Shown here piece after piece: positions 1 to 8,725 of a DNA stretch of 64,000 bases. The stretch comes from Rhizobium skierniewicense (lineage in GTDB: Bacteria; Pseudomonadota; Alphaproteobacteria; Rhizobiales; Rhizobiaceae). The notes beneath the pieces were generated by a model. The model worked only from the letters and a program-made list of their open reading frames with translations, was not told the origin of the DNA and made no database searches. The translations under genes and the position numbers were made by a program. The stretch spans positions 186,001 through 250,000 of the forward strand of contig NZ_JACIDV010000002.1 of assembly GCF_014196515.1 (NCBI RefSeq), given 5' to 3'. Positions within the stretch are counted from its first letter, which is position 1; every line of letters begins with the position of its first letter.

Positions 1-73
1 GTCACAGACGAAAACGCGCACGCCACACGAGGCGTCATTCGATGATTGACCATGTCAGTAGTTTTTTGAAAAG

Positions 74-148
<75 letters not shown>

Positions 149-300
149 ATCCGATGCCGAAGCAGTGCTTCACATCAAGTTGGGGCCTATTGCCATAGGT
201 TTATGATGAGCGCAAGCCGCAATGTGAGACTTGGTCATTCCACATGGCAAAAACCGGTGGGGGCTGTTGAAAACTTGCAAATTCCGCTATGGATGCGCTC

Positions 301-525
301 ATGAACGATCATCACGACAATATCGCCGATAAAGCAGAGCCCGCCTCAGGGCAAAATGGGCCCGGCAATGAGGCCAAACGGCAAGAGGCTCTCCGTAAGG
401 CGCGGGCGGCAAACAAGTTGCGTGAAAACCTGGCTCGCCGCAAGCAGCAGGCCCGGGCACGACGTGCGGGAGAAGCGGACGAAACAAATGGTCTGCCCGC
501 CGCAAAAACGGACGAATCGTGCTGA
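301..525 (+). CDS. Small basic conserved hypothetical protein upstream of murA
   Basis: This encodes a 74-residue protein with no recognised domain. The centre (about residues 24-60) is Ala/Arg/Lys-rich and would form one long basic helix, including RKARAANKLRENLARRKQQ; both ends are acidic or polar. An in-frame ATG at 289 would add four residues, and neither start has a convincing Shine-Dalgarno, so the start is uncertain. It lies 184 bases ahead of murA on the same strand. The composition suggests nucleic-acid or ribosome contact, but this is only inference. Confidence 0.6.
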   Translation: MNDHHDNIADKAEPASGQNGPGNEAKRQEALRKARAANKLRENLARRKQQARARRAGEADETNGLPAAKTDESC

Positions 526-709
526 CAAGAAACATTCATCAGAAAATTGAAATGGCGCCGGGTTTCCTTTACTGCGTAGCCTGACGGACAACGCGGCAAG
601 GCCGCTCGCCAGGTCGATTCTAGACCGGATACAATAGGTGCGGACGGGCAGGAGAGGCCTATTCGCAATAAGCACTCAGGAAAGGCGGGCGCTAAGCTCG
701 TAGGGACGC

Positions 710-2002
710 ATGGATCGCATCAGAATTATTGGCGGCAACGAACTCAACGGCATCATTCCGATCTCAGGCGCAAAGAATGCAGCTTTGCCGTTGATGATCG
801 CCTCGCTGCTGACAAGCGATACCCTGACGCTTGAAAACGTTCCTCATCTGGCAGACGTCGAGCAGCTCGTTCGTATCTTGGGCAATCATGGTGTCGATGT
901 CGCGGTCAACGGCCGTCGTGAAAGCCAGGGTGAAGGCTATTCCCGCACCGTGCATTTCACCTGCCGGACCATTGTCGATACGACGGCTCCCTATGAACTC
1001 GTATCCAAGATGCGCGCAAGCTTCTGGGTCATCGGGCCTCTTTTGGCGCGTGACGGCAAAGCGCGCGTGTCCCTGCCGGGTGGTTGCGCCATCGGCACAC
1101 GTCCCGTCGACCTTTTCATCGAAGGTCTGGAGGCACTGGGTGCCAACATGGAAATCGACAGCGGTTATATCAATGCAACGGCACCTTCCGGTGGTTTGAT
1201 CGGCGCGACCTACACATTCCCGAAAGTTTCGGTTGGCGCAACTCACGTCATGCTGATGGCGGCATCTCTGGCACGTGGCACGACGGTTATTCACAATGCA
1301 GCACGCGAGCCCGAAGTTGTCGATCTTGCCCAGTGCCTGATTGCCATGGGTGCGAAAATCGAGGGGGCGGGCACCTCGACCATCACGATTGAGGGCGTGA
1401 CGTCGCTGCATGGCGCGCGCCACCGCGTCCTTCCAGACCGCATCGAGACCGGCACTTACGCCATGGCGGTTGCCATGGCGGGTGGCGATGTCCTGCTGGA
1501 AGGAACGCGCGCGTCGCTGCTCGACAACGCGCTCGACACGCTGAAGCTCGCCGGCGCGACCATCACCGAAACGGAAACCGGCCTGCGCGTCGTCCGCAAT
1601 GGCAATGGCATTCATCCGGTGGACGTCGTAACAGAACCTTTTCCCGGCTTCCCGACGGATCTTCAGGCGCAGTTCATGGCATTGATGACGCGCGCACAGG
1701 GCGTCTCGCACATTACCGAAACGATTTTCGAAAACCGTTTCATGCACGTTCAGGAACTGGCACGTCTCGGCGCGAAAATCTCGCTCTCGGGCCAGATGGC
1801 TCGCATCGAAGGTGTGTCTCGCCTCAAGGGCGCGCCTGTCATGGCGACGGATCTTCGCGCATCGGTATCGTTGGTCATCGCCGGTCTCGTCGCGGAAGGT
1901 GAAACGATGGTGTCACGCGTCTACCACCTCGACCGTGGCTTCGAGCGCCTGGAAGAAAAGCTCAACCGTTGCGGTGCGCAGGTCGAGCGCGTTAGCGACT
2001 AA
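710..2002 (+). CDS. murA: UDP-N-acetylglucosamine 1-carboxyvinyltransferase
   Basis: MurA transfers enolpyruvate from phosphoenolpyruvate to UDP-GlcNAc, the first committed step of peptidoglycan synthesis in the cytoplasm. The 430-residue product has the usual length and full EPSP-synthase-like fold. It opens with the substrate-binding SGAKNAALP motif. The catalytic cysteine, target of fosfomycin, is Cys126 in [11 protein letters not shown]. The C-terminal region contains [15 protein letters not shown], typical of the family. AGGGAC just upstream serves as the ribosome site for the ATG. It heads a run of forward genes to yacG. Confidence 0.98.
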   Translation: MDRIRIIGGNELNGIIPISGAKNAALPLMIASLLTSDTLTLENVPHLADVEQLVRILGNHGVDVAVNGRRESQGEGYSRTVHFTCRTIVDTTAPYELVSKMRASFWVIGPLLARDGKARVSLPGGCAIGTRPVDLFIEGLEALGANMEIDSGYINATAPSGGLIGATYTFPKVSVGATHVMLMAASLARGTTVIHNAAREPEVVDLAQCLIAMGAKIEGAGTSTITIEGVTSLHGARHRVLPDRIETGTYAMAVAMAGGDVLLEGTRASLLDNALDTLKLAGATITETETGLRVVRNGNGIHPVDVVTEPFPGFPTDLQAQFMALMTRAQGVSHITETIFENRFMHVQELARLGAKISLSGQMARIEGVSRLKGAPVMATDLRASVSLVIAGLVAEGETMVSRVYHLDRGFERLEEKLNRCGAQVERVSD

Positions 2003-2112
2003 TACTGCCCTCTCATCGAGGCCCCCTGGTTGCAGATCGGGCCTCGACTGCCTATCTCCAGGTCACACTTGGATATAAGCGGCCTTGTCCGCGCAACGGG
2101 GGCATAGACACA

Positions 2113-2550
2113 ATGAGCGGCCTTAAATTGATGGCGCTGGATGGGGAAGACCTCTCCATCATCTCGACACACATGCAGGACAGTGTTTTCAAACTGAAAG
2201 ATGCGTCCTTTGATCGCAAGGCTGGTCAATTTCTTCTATCCGCTAACCGGTTCGTCTGGGAGAACGCCACCAAAAACGGCAAGCCACAGGAGCGTTGCCG
2301 CAGCGTTCTGGCGCTAAAGCGTGTGGGGAATGTTCGCTCTTCCGGCTTTGATCGTGACAACAAGGAACAGGTCCTGTCCCTCCTTGCCGTGCAGTTCACT
2401 CAAAATGGTGAAGGGCCTGATGGGACGGTCGAACTCACCCTTTCGGGCGGCGGCGCCATCGCGATGGATGTGGAATGCATCGAGGCGCAATTGGCCGATG
2501 TCAGCGGTGGTTGGGAAACAGCATCGAAACCAAAGCACCCACAAGACTGA
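2113..2550 (+). CDS. DUF2948 family protein
   Basis: This is a 145-residue soluble protein without signal or membrane segment, matching the small alphaproteobacterial DUF2948 family. Recognisable family features are the N-terminal LKLMALDGEDLSIIS, the RFVWE segment around residue 50, and the C-terminal AIAMDVECIEAQLADV. No catalytic motif is apparent and no function is established to my knowledge. It sits between murA and hisD on the same strand, an arrangement I recall as common in rhizobia. Confidence 0.85.
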   Translation: MSGLKLMALDGEDLSIISTHMQDSVFKLKDASFDRKAGQFLLSANRFVWENATKNGKPQERCRSVLALKRVGNVRSSGFDRDNKEQVLSLLAVQFTQNGEGPDGTVELTLSGGGAIAMDVECIEAQLADVSGGWETASKPKHPQD

Positions 2551-2688
2551 TCTTATAAAACCGGTGGACAGGGAATTGCCTTGCCCGCCTGTTTTAATTT
2601 ATGCCACATACCCAAGAGCGCATGCGACAGCGTGCAGGCAGGCATTTCGCACCGTCTCGAAAGGCGGCGCAGCAAGAGGGTAAGTGAC

Positions 2689-3987
2689 GTGGCAATCTGG
2701 CTGGAACAGGCGTCTGAGGATTTTGAACAGGCGTTCGCAGCGTTTCTGACGACGAAAAGAGAAGTGTCGGAAGACGTCAACGTCGTCGTGCGTGATATTA
2801 TCGATGATGTCCGAAAGCGTGGCGATGAAGCATTGGCCGATTATTCCCTGAGATTTGACGGCCTGGATTTCACCAAAACCTCTATGCGCGTCACCGCAGC
2901 GGAAATCGATGCGGCTATCGCACAGGTGGATCCTGCCGTTCTCGACGCCCTGAAATTCGCCGCAGCGCGCATCGAAAAGCATCATGCGCGGCAGATGCCC
3001 AAAGACGACATCTACGAGGACGATATCGGCGTCGGCCTCGGCTCCCGTTGGACGGCCATCGAAGCTGTCGGCCTCTACGTGCCCGGCGGCACGGCGAGCT
3101 ACCCGAGTTCGGTGTTGATGAATGCTGTCCCGGCTAAAGTGGCGGGCGTGGAGCGTATTGTCATGGTCGTTCCGGCGAATGGCGGCGTGATCAATCCAGC
3201 GGTGCTGGCGGCAGCACGGATTGCCGGTGTCGAAGAAATTTACCGCATCGGCGGAGCGCAGGCGGTCGCGGCGCTGGCTTACGGTACGCAGTCTATTGCG
3301 CCGGTCGCCAAGATCGTCGGTCCTGGCAATGCCTATGTGGCAGCGGCCAAGCGGCACGTCTTCGGGACTGTCGGCATCGATATGATTGCTGGACCATCGG
3401 AGGTGCTCGTCATTGCCGACAAGAACAACAATCCCGAATGGCTGGCAGCCGACCTCCTGGCGCAAGCCGAGCACGATGAGAGTGCGCAGTCGATCCTGAT
3501 CACCGACGATGCCGAGCTTGGAAGAGCGGTAGAGCAGGCCGTGAAGCGTCAGTTGACTTTGCTGTCGCGCGAAAAGACGGCAACCGCCAGCTGGCGGGAT
3601 TTTGGCGCGATCATACTGGTAAAAAACCTCACCGCTTCCGTTTCGCTTGCCAACCGCATTGCGGCAGAGCACCTGGAACTGGCGGTAGACGATCCGGACG
3701 CGCTGATTGCCGGCATCCGTAATGCGGGTGCGATCTTCGTCGGTCGCCACACGCCTGAAGTGATCGGCGATTACGTCGGCGGTTCCAACCACGTTCTGCC
3801 AACGGCACGCTCGGCTCGCTTCTCGTCGGGCCTGTCGGTTCTGGATTTCGTCAAGCGCACGTCGATCCTGCGTTTGGGGCCGGATCAATTGCGCCAGCTC
3901 GCACCGGCGGCCATTACGCTAGCCCACTCCGAAGGGCTGGATGCGCATGCGCGGTCCGTCGCCATTCGTCTCAATCTGGAAGGATGA
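2689..3987 (+). CDS. hisD: Histidinol dehydrogenase
   Basis: HisD performs the last two steps of histidine synthesis, oxidising L-histidinol to histidine with two NAD+ and bound zinc. Family signatures are visible: LGSRWTAIEAVGLYVPGGTASYPSS, the GPGNAYVAAAKR nucleotide loop, GPSEVLVIAD, AQAEHDE, and near the end the SNHVLPTARSARFSSGLSVLDF block. The frame is open from 2581, but those 36 residues do not resemble HisD. I therefore prefer GTG at 2689, preceded by AGAGGG eight bases upstream, giving 432 residues beginning VAIWLEQASE, the normal length. UPF0262 follows three bases after the stop. Confidence 0.95.
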   Translation: MAIWLEQASEDFEQAFAAFLTTKREVSEDVNVVVRDIIDDVRKRGDEALADYSLRFDGLDFTKTSMRVTAAEIDAAIAQVDPAVLDALKFAAARIEKHHARQMPKDDIYEDDIGVGLGSRWTAIEAVGLYVPGGTASYPSSVLMNAVPAKVAGVERIVMVVPANGGVINPAVLAAARIAGVEEIYRIGGAQAVAALAYGTQSIAPVAKIVGPGNAYVAAAKRHVFGTVGIDMIAGPSEVLVIADKNNNPEWLAADLLAQAEHDESAQSILITDDAELGRAVEQAVKRQLTLLSREKTATASWRDFGAIILVKNLTASVSLANRIAAEHLELAVDDPDALIAGIRNAGAIFVGRHTPEVIGDYVGGSNHVLPTARSARFSSGLSVLDFVKRTSILRLGPDQLRQLAPAAITLAHSEGLDAHARSVAIRLNLEG

Positions 3988-3990
3988 GAA

Positions 3991-4464
3991 ATGGAGCCAG
4001 ACACTTTCAGGCTCTGCGATGTGGTTCTGGACGAAAGTATCGGCCGGTCCACACCCGACGTGGAGCATGAACGTGCCGTGGCGATCTTCGATCTGATCGA
4101 AGAAAACAGTTTCGAACCTGTTGGACACGCAGGGGGGCCTTACAAACTCAATATTTCGTTGGTGGATAGCAAGCTTGTGTTCACGATCAGAACCCAAGAC
4201 GAGCAGGCGGTGGCGACACATATTTTGTCGCTGACGCCGTTCCGGCGCATCATCAAGGACTACTTCATGATCTGCGAAAGCTATTATGAGGCGATCCGGT
4301 CTTCAACGCCAAGCCAGATCGAAGCTATCGACATGGGGCGTCGTGGCATCCACAATGATGGTTCGCAAACCTTGATGGACCGTCTCTCCGGCAAGATAAA
4401 GGTGGATTTCGATACGGCGCGCCGCCTGTTTACGCTCGTCTGTGTGCTGTATTGGCGGGGTTAG
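3991..4464 (+). CDS. UPF0262 family protein
   Basis: This is a 157-residue cytosolic protein of the uncharacterised UPF0262 family. The family-typical segments are the N-terminal [20 protein letters not shown], the central [23 protein letters not shown], and [15 protein letters not shown]. It starts three bases after hisD stops and its end abuts or overlaps the next phosphatase gene, so it is translationally linked to both. The linkage hisD-UPF0262-phosphatase-infA recurs in rhizobia, but I know of no demonstrated biochemical role. Confidence 0.88.
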   Translation: MEPDTFRLCDVVLDESIGRSTPDVEHERAVAIFDLIEENSFEPVGHAGGPYKLNISLVDSKLVFTIRTQDEQAVATHILSLTPFRRIIKDYFMICESYYEAIRSSTPSQIEAIDMGRRGIHNDGSQTLMDRLSGKIKVDFDTARRLFTLVCVLYWRG

Positions 4465-4466
4465 GC

Positions 4467-4946
4467 GTGCAAGACGCGGCGGGCGTCGACTTGAAAGACA
4501 AGGCACCGCGCGCCATATTGTTCATGTGCGGCATGAATTCCATTCGTTCGCCCATGGCCGAGGTCATCGCCAAACAGCTTGTTGCTCCCGGCATCTATAT
4601 TCAATCGGCGGGCGTTCGCGCGGGTGACCGCGACCCATTCGTGGATGCCGTACTGGACGAGGCGGGACTGACGCTTGGAAAACACAAACCCCGGACGCTG
4701 GATGAAATCGAGGATGATTTCTTTGATCTTATCATCACCCTGACGCCCGAGGCACATCATGCAGCTTTGGAGTTGACCAGATCGAACGCGCTCGATGTCG
4801 TCTACTGGCCGACCATGGACCCCACGGTGGCGACAGGCACGCGAGACCATATTCTCGAGGCCTATCGTGAGGTCCGCGAGCACCTGAAAAAGCTGATTTC
4901 GGAGCGCCTGCCGCAACGGCCAAAGCTCTTTTCCGAGACACTTTAA
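4467..4946 (+). CDS. Low-molecular-weight phosphatase family protein (arsenate reductase / LMW-PTP fold)
   Basis: The product has the LMW tyrosine phosphatase fold. The P-loop CGMNSIRS supplies the catalytic Cys21 and Arg27 (C-X5-R). A later YWPTMDP segment could carry the general-acid aspartate. At 159 residues it matches family length. The start is uncertain: GTG at 4467 immediately follows the UPF0262 stop, while TTG at 4452 would overlap that gene. Position before infA suggests housekeeping rather than arsenic resistance, and no ars genes are nearby. The substrate is unknown. Confidence 0.8.
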   Translation: MQDAAGVDLKDKAPRAILFMCGMNSIRSPMAEVIAKQLVAPGIYIQSAGVRAGDRDPFVDAVLDEAGLTLGKHKPRTLDEIEDDFFDLIITLTPEAHHAALELTRSNALDVVYWPTMDPTVATGTRDHILEAYREVREHLKKLISERLPQRPKLFSETL

Positions 4947-5006
4947 AACGAACCACAATTTAGGTTCACAAATGTGCGGCGATTGTGTAGTTTCCGCGCA
5001 ATTTTC

Positions 5007-5024
5007 CCGGACTGTTCAGTCCGG
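5007..5024 (+). promoter_or_regulatory. Perfect hairpin in the infA leader
   Basis: CCGGACTG, a TT centre, and CAGTCCGG form an eight-base perfect inverted repeat ending 27 bases before the infA ATG. No T-run follows, so it is not an intrinsic terminator. It could be an RNA stem in the 5' UTR or a dimeric protein site; which one is not visible. Confidence 0.35.
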
Positions 5025-5051
5025 CATTATCAACAGGAAGAAAAATACTAG

Positions 5052-5270
5052 ATGACCAAAGAAGAAGTCCTTGAGTTTCCGGGCGTCGTTATCGAACTTT
5101 TGCCGAATGCCACGTTCCGCGTAAAGCTGGAAAACGAACACGAAATCATCGCCCACACCGCTGGCCGCATGCGCAAGAACCGTATCCGCGTTCTGGCAGG
5201 CGACAAGGTGCTCGTTGAAATGACGCCTTACGACCTGACCAAGGGTCGCATCACCTATCGTTTCAAGTAA
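5052..5270 (+). CDS. infA: Translation initiation factor IF-1
   Basis: IF-1 binds the ribosomal A site on the 30S subunit during initiation. The product is exactly 72 residues, the standard length, and is a single S1/OB-fold domain. Characteristic segments are [52 protein letters not shown], and the closing [17 protein letters not shown] upstream supports the ATG. The 105-base gap from the preceding gene suggests its own promoter; maf follows 30 bases downstream. Confidence 0.98.
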   Translation: MTKEEVLEFPGVVIELLPNATFRVKLENEHEIIAHTAGRMRKNRIRVLAGDKVLVEMTPYDLTKGRITYRFK

Positions 5271-5300
5271 TCGCCCGGCAGATCGGACGACTGGCAGAGC

Positions 5301-5924
5301 ATGACAGACGCAAAACAAAAGCTGATTCTGGCTTCCGGATCGCCACGCCGTCTTGAGCTTTTGCATCAGGTTGGCATCGAGCCCGCCCGTCTGATGCCGA
5401 TGGATATAGACGAGACGCCCGCACGCCTTGAGCACCCGCGCACGCTTTGCCGTCGCCTGTCCCTGCAAAAGGCGGAAGCCGCTTACAAGGCTGTGAAAGG
5501 CGAGCTTGCCTGGAGGGGTGCCTATGTGCTCGGCTCCGACACAGTCGTCGCCGTTGGTCGCCGTATTGTCGGTAAGGCCGAGTATATCGAGGAAGCGTCT
5601 GCAGCGCTTCACCTTCTGTCAGGTCGCAGCCATTGGGTCTATACGGGCGTCTGTCTCGTGACACCAAGCGGCAAGGTGCGCCAGAAAGTGGTCGAGACCA
5701 AGGTGCGCTTCAAGCGGCTCTCGCAACATGAAATAGAAAGCTACATCGCCTCCGGTCAATGGCGCGGCAAGGCGGGGGCATACGGCATTCAGGGCATTGC
5801 CAGCTGTTTCGTCCAGAAATTGACTGGTTCCTACACCAATGTCGTCGGGCTACCGCTCTATGAAACGGTGTCGCTTCTGGCTGGCGAAGGCTTCGAGGTG
5901 GCATCGGCCTGGCAGGAAGGTTGA
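5301..5924 (+). CDS. maf: Maf-family nucleoside triphosphate pyrophosphatase
   Basis: Maf proteins hydrolyse non-canonical or excess NTPs to monophosphates and are linked to septum formation. The 207-residue protein has the defining N-terminal [12 protein letters not shown] (residues 10-21), a conserved LGSDTVV with the catalytic aspartate near residue 78, and the KAGAYGIQG motif near residue 155. The tyrosine and IQG are typical of the dTTP/UTP-type branch, but specificity is inferred. It sits in the order infA-maf-yacG, and yacG begins immediately after its stop. Confidence 0.95.
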   Translation: MTDAKQKLILASGSPRRLELLHQVGIEPARLMPMDIDETPARLEHPRTLCRRLSLQKAEAAYKAVKGELAWRGAYVLGSDTVVAVGRRIVGKAEYIEEASAALHLLSGRSHWVYTGVCLVTPSGKVRQKVVETKVRFKRLSQHEIESYIASGQWRGKAGAYGIQGIASCFVQKLTGSYTNVVGLPLYETVSLLAGEGFEVASAWQEG

Positions 5925-5929
5925 TCTCC

Positions 5930-6160
5930 ATGACAGATGCATCCAACAAATCGACCGTCACACCCTTGCGCAAGGCGCAACCGTGCCCGGAATGTAAACG
6001 CCCATCCACGCGTGAAGACTACCCTTTCTGTTCGGATCGTTGCCGCACCGCCGATCTTTCACGCTGGCTGACGGGCGCCTACGCCATTCCCGTCGCCGAC
6101 GACGAGAGCAATGCCGATGCAGAAGGCCTTGCAAAGAAAGCAGACGACAGCGAGTATTGA
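5930..6160 (+). CDS. yacG: DNA gyrase inhibitor YacG (zinc-finger protein)
   Basis: YacG is a small zinc protein that in E. coli binds GyrB and inhibits gyrase. The 76-residue product carries the four-cysteine site CPEC...FCSDRC (Cys19, 22, 34, 38) followed by the conserved DLSRWLTGAYAIP. The C-terminal tail is acidic. ATG at 5930 is favoured, with AGGAAGG about ten bases upstream; TTG at 5921 would add three residues and overlap maf. It is the last gene of the forward run and is followed by a strong terminator. Confidence 0.93.
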   Translation: MTDASNKSTVTPLRKAQPCPECKRPSTREDYPFCSDRCRTADLSRWLTGAYAIPVADDESNADAEGLAKKADDSEY

Positions 6161-6188
6161 GCGGAACGGTTCGCCGTGACGAAATAAG

Positions 6189-6226
6189 AAGGGCCTGAAA
6201 ATCACATCGATTTTCAGGCCCTTTTT
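6189..6226. terminator. Bidirectional intrinsic terminator between yacG and the DUF1217 gene
   Basis: A 13-base perfect stem, GGGCCTGAAAATC (6191-6203) with GATTTTCAGGCCC (6209-6221), and a five-base loop are followed by TTTTT on the plus strand. AA precedes the stem, giving a short T-run on the minus strand. It lies between convergent genes. Confidence 0.9.
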
Positions 6227-6255
6227 GGTTCAGCGTATGCGGATGGGTATCATGC

Positions 6256-8436
6256 TCACCCGGACTTCAACTGGGCGACCGCCAGAAGTGTATCGGCGCT
6301 GATCGACGTGCTGCCACTCAGGATCGACAGGGTAGGCGATTGCGAGACATTGTTCTGCACGTCGTAAAGCGCGGTAAAGCGCTTCAACATTTTACTGACA
6401 TAGTCCGGATCTTGAAGCTTGGGGATGTCGATATAAGATGTGACCAGTTCGGCCTGCTTGGTCACGTCCATGTTGGCAATCGAGGTTGGCAGATTGAAGC
6501 TGGTCTTGAAAAACTGGAAAAGCGCGTCATCGCTCAAGAAGCCGTAGGCACTTGAAATTGTTGGCGCCATTCGTTCGAAATACAGAGCCAACCGCACGCC
6601 GGCATTGCCCTCGCCCTGTTGTTCCTCCAGAGTTTGACGAACAAATTGATTGGTTGTTTCCAAAACTGCGCCACGTTGCTGGCCGCCGCGCTCGGCATCT
6701 GCGGTCAGATTGCCTTTCGCATCGAAGTTGAAGGAAGCAACGATCTGGGCAAACTTGTTGTTTTCCAGCGTGTTGACGTAGCTCTTCGGGTCCGACAAAT
6801 CGGAGTCGAACATTTTCTTCAGGTCGGCAGGAGCGACGCTTTTCGGGTCAATCCCATTCGCTTCAAGTATGAAATTCGTCAGGCGTGTGTCGGCCAGAAG
6901 TTCCTTGGTGGTGGTAATCGCCCCCATCTTGGATTTGTAATATTCGACTTCGGTGTCGGCCTTCTTGGTCGCTGCGTCTTTTGCTGCGCCGCTGAGCGAT
7001 CTCACTTTATTACTTTCGTAATCTGCCGCATAATTGTTGGTGACGCTCTCCGACTGCGCCAGAAGCGGTGCCTCCAATTTGCCATCTGAGGTGAAGTTGA
7101 ATGCCTTGTTCAACGCAATGAAGCGATCATCCTTCAAAGAATTGACGTAACTCTTCTTGTCATTCAAATCGCTCGTAAGAACGCGTTTCAGTTCAGATTG
7201 ACTGACTTCGTCGGGATCGATGCCAAATGCCCGGAGCGCGACATCCCAGACTTCTGTGACGTCGTCGTTTTTATTGTCGTCATCTTTTGTATTGGAAACG
7301 AGAAAATCATCGAGGCTGGTGAAGCCGGTGATCCGTTTTTCGTAGTTTGCCACAGCTTCGTCGACAGCTGTCGCCTGATCCTCGGAAAATGCGGTCTTAT
7401 AAAGCTTGTTGACATCGGTCGTCTGGGTGGCGGTCTGGGCAGTGGTTCCATTGGCCAGGGTGCCATCGGTTTCGAAATTGAAATAGTCCAGCAATTTCGT
7501 GTTGCCGTAGGTTGTCGCGAAGTTCTCGCTCGACATCAGGCTCGCAACGCTACTCGGCATAATGATCGGATTGAGGTCGAATGCTTTTTTCACATATTCG
7601 ACCATCCGGCTGTCCGAAACAAGATCCGTTGCGCTGGTAACGCTGGCGATGTTCTTTTCCCAGTAGCGCTTGTTGGAATCCGCCAGCAAAGTCGAAGGGA
7701 ACGTGGATTGATTGTAGACGTAATCGAGATTGAGGTCTTCGGTCTGGCTGGCCGTTTGCATGCTGCCGTTCACGGTGCCATCAGCGTTGAAATTGAAAGC
7801 TTCGGTCAGCTTCTTCCAGCCTGGATCCTTGGCTTGGTTGGCAACGCTGCTGGGATCGCTGAGATCGCTCGTCAGAACCTGTTTCAGATAGCTTTTGGAT
7901 ATGTTGGCGGAATCAAGACCTACCGCATCCAGCATATAGGTGCGCAGCCGCGTGTTGTTGACGAGGCTGTCGATGTCGGTGACCTTGCCGATCTGAGCCG
8001 CAAAATATGTATTTTCCGCTTTGATGGATGTTTCTTCAGCGGTGAAGGACGCCTTGTAGGCATCGGTCACGCTTGTGGATTGGGCCGTGTTTTGCGCTGT
8101 CTTCTTGTCGCCTTCAAAGTTGAAGGCTTCGGCAAACTGCAGGTAACGCTTGTCCGTCAATGAGTTGGCAAAGCTTGTGCTGTCGGTGAGGTCGCTTTCC
8201 AGCACTTTTCGCATGAAAGCCTTGCCATAGGTCATGTCTTCAAGACCATAGGCTTTCATGGCGTAGGAATAGAGGCGGTAATCTCCCAGGAACTCATCGA
8301 CCGTTTTAACGTCGCCGATTTTTTCCTTGTAATAGGCCGTATCTTTCGCAACCGACGTCTGACTGGCGACTGTCGACATCGACGATTTTATATCGCGGTT
8401 TACGGTGAGATAGCTTGTGTAGGTAGAAATCGCCAT
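6256..8436 (-). CDS. DUF1217 repeat protein of the flagellar region
   Basis: The 726-residue protein is built from six degenerate repeats of about 70-85 residues, at roughly 33-107, 143-216, 257-321, 363-448, 497-571 and 617-692. Each has Tyr-rich YY/YF start, an aliphatic-rich middle and usually ends in AFNF; most contain SDLxD followed by YVN or FAN. Linkers are Ala/Gln/Thr/Ser-rich. There is no signal peptide and the cysteine-free composition resembles axial flagellar proteins. ATG at 8436 (MAISTYTSYL) with an AGGG upstream is preferred over an upstream frame extension to 8538. DUF1217 proteins occur in alphaproteobacterial flagellar loci; this one diverges from flhA. Its function is unassigned. 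Confidence 0.8.
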   Translation of the reverse strand: MAISTYTSYLTVNRDIKSSMSTVASQTSVAKDTAYYKEKIGDVKTVDEFLGDYRLYSYAMKAYGLEDMTYGKAFMRKVLESDLTDSTSFANSLTDKRYLQFAEAFNFEGDKKTAQNTAQSTSVTDAYKASFTAEETSIKAENTYFAAQIGKVTDIDSLVNNTRLRTYMLDAVGLDSANISKSYLKQVLTSDLSDPSSVANQAKDPGWKKLTEAFNFNADGTVNGSMQTASQTEDLNLDYVYNQSTFPSTLLADSNKRYWEKNIASVTSATDLVSDSRMVEYVKKAFDLNPIIMPSSVASLMSSENFATTYGNTKLLDYFNFETDGTLANGTTAQTATQTTDVNKLYKTAFSEDQATAVDEAVANYEKRITGFTSLDDFLVSNTKDDDNKNDDVTEVWDVALRAFGIDPDEVSQSELKRVLTSDLNDKKSYVNSLKDDRFIALNKAFNFTSDGKLEAPLLAQSESVTNNYAADYESNKVRSLSGAAKDAATKKADTEVEYYKSKMGAITTTKELLADTRLTNFILEANGIDPKSVAPADLKKMFDSDLSDPKSYVNTLENNKFAQIVASFNFDAKGNLTADAERGGQQRGAVLETTNQFVRQTLEEQQGEGNAGVRLALYFERMAPTISSAYGFLSDDALFQFFKTSFNLPTSIANMDVTKQAELVTSYIDIPKLQDPDYVSKMLKRFTALYDVQNNVSQSPTLSILSGSTSISADTLLAVAQLKSG

Positions 8437-8725
8437 GGAGTGCCCTGCATAGTGTGGCCCTTGAAAGACATGGCCAGCATACACGCCATCATCGCGCGAA
8501 TAACCCAACCAGCATATTACAAGTTCTATCTGAACCAAAGCCTAATATTTCACTCGCATGTCGACGCATCTGTCAGGAACGGCAACACGGACTTTCATCC
8601 ACGCTCGCGCAAGCTTGGGAGACTAAGCCTGGAGTGTCGATCTGCGTCCAATCGGTCGGCTGGGCTTTTCCATGACGGAAAATCCGCGACGTTTGCACAC
8701 GTTCTCATGAAGAGATGGAGTTAGA

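Noticed and set aside
764-1747. Long open frame opposite murA (327 codons)
   Set aside because: It is antisense to a fully typical murA, has no family resemblance and is explained by codon bias in a GC-rich gene.
2581-2688. N-terminal extension of hisD from ATG 2581
   Set aside because: The extra 36 residues do not look like HisD, whereas GTG 2689 has a good ribosome site and gives the normal length.
2599-3888. Long open frame opposite hisD (429 codons)
   Set aside because: Antisense shadow of hisD; His/Arg/Asp-rich composition typical of reverse-frame translation and no ribosome site.
8440-8724. 94-codon frame upstream of flhA as a possible fliQ
   Set aside because: FliQ is very hydrophobic with two membrane helices; this frame is not, and it lacks a ribosome site.
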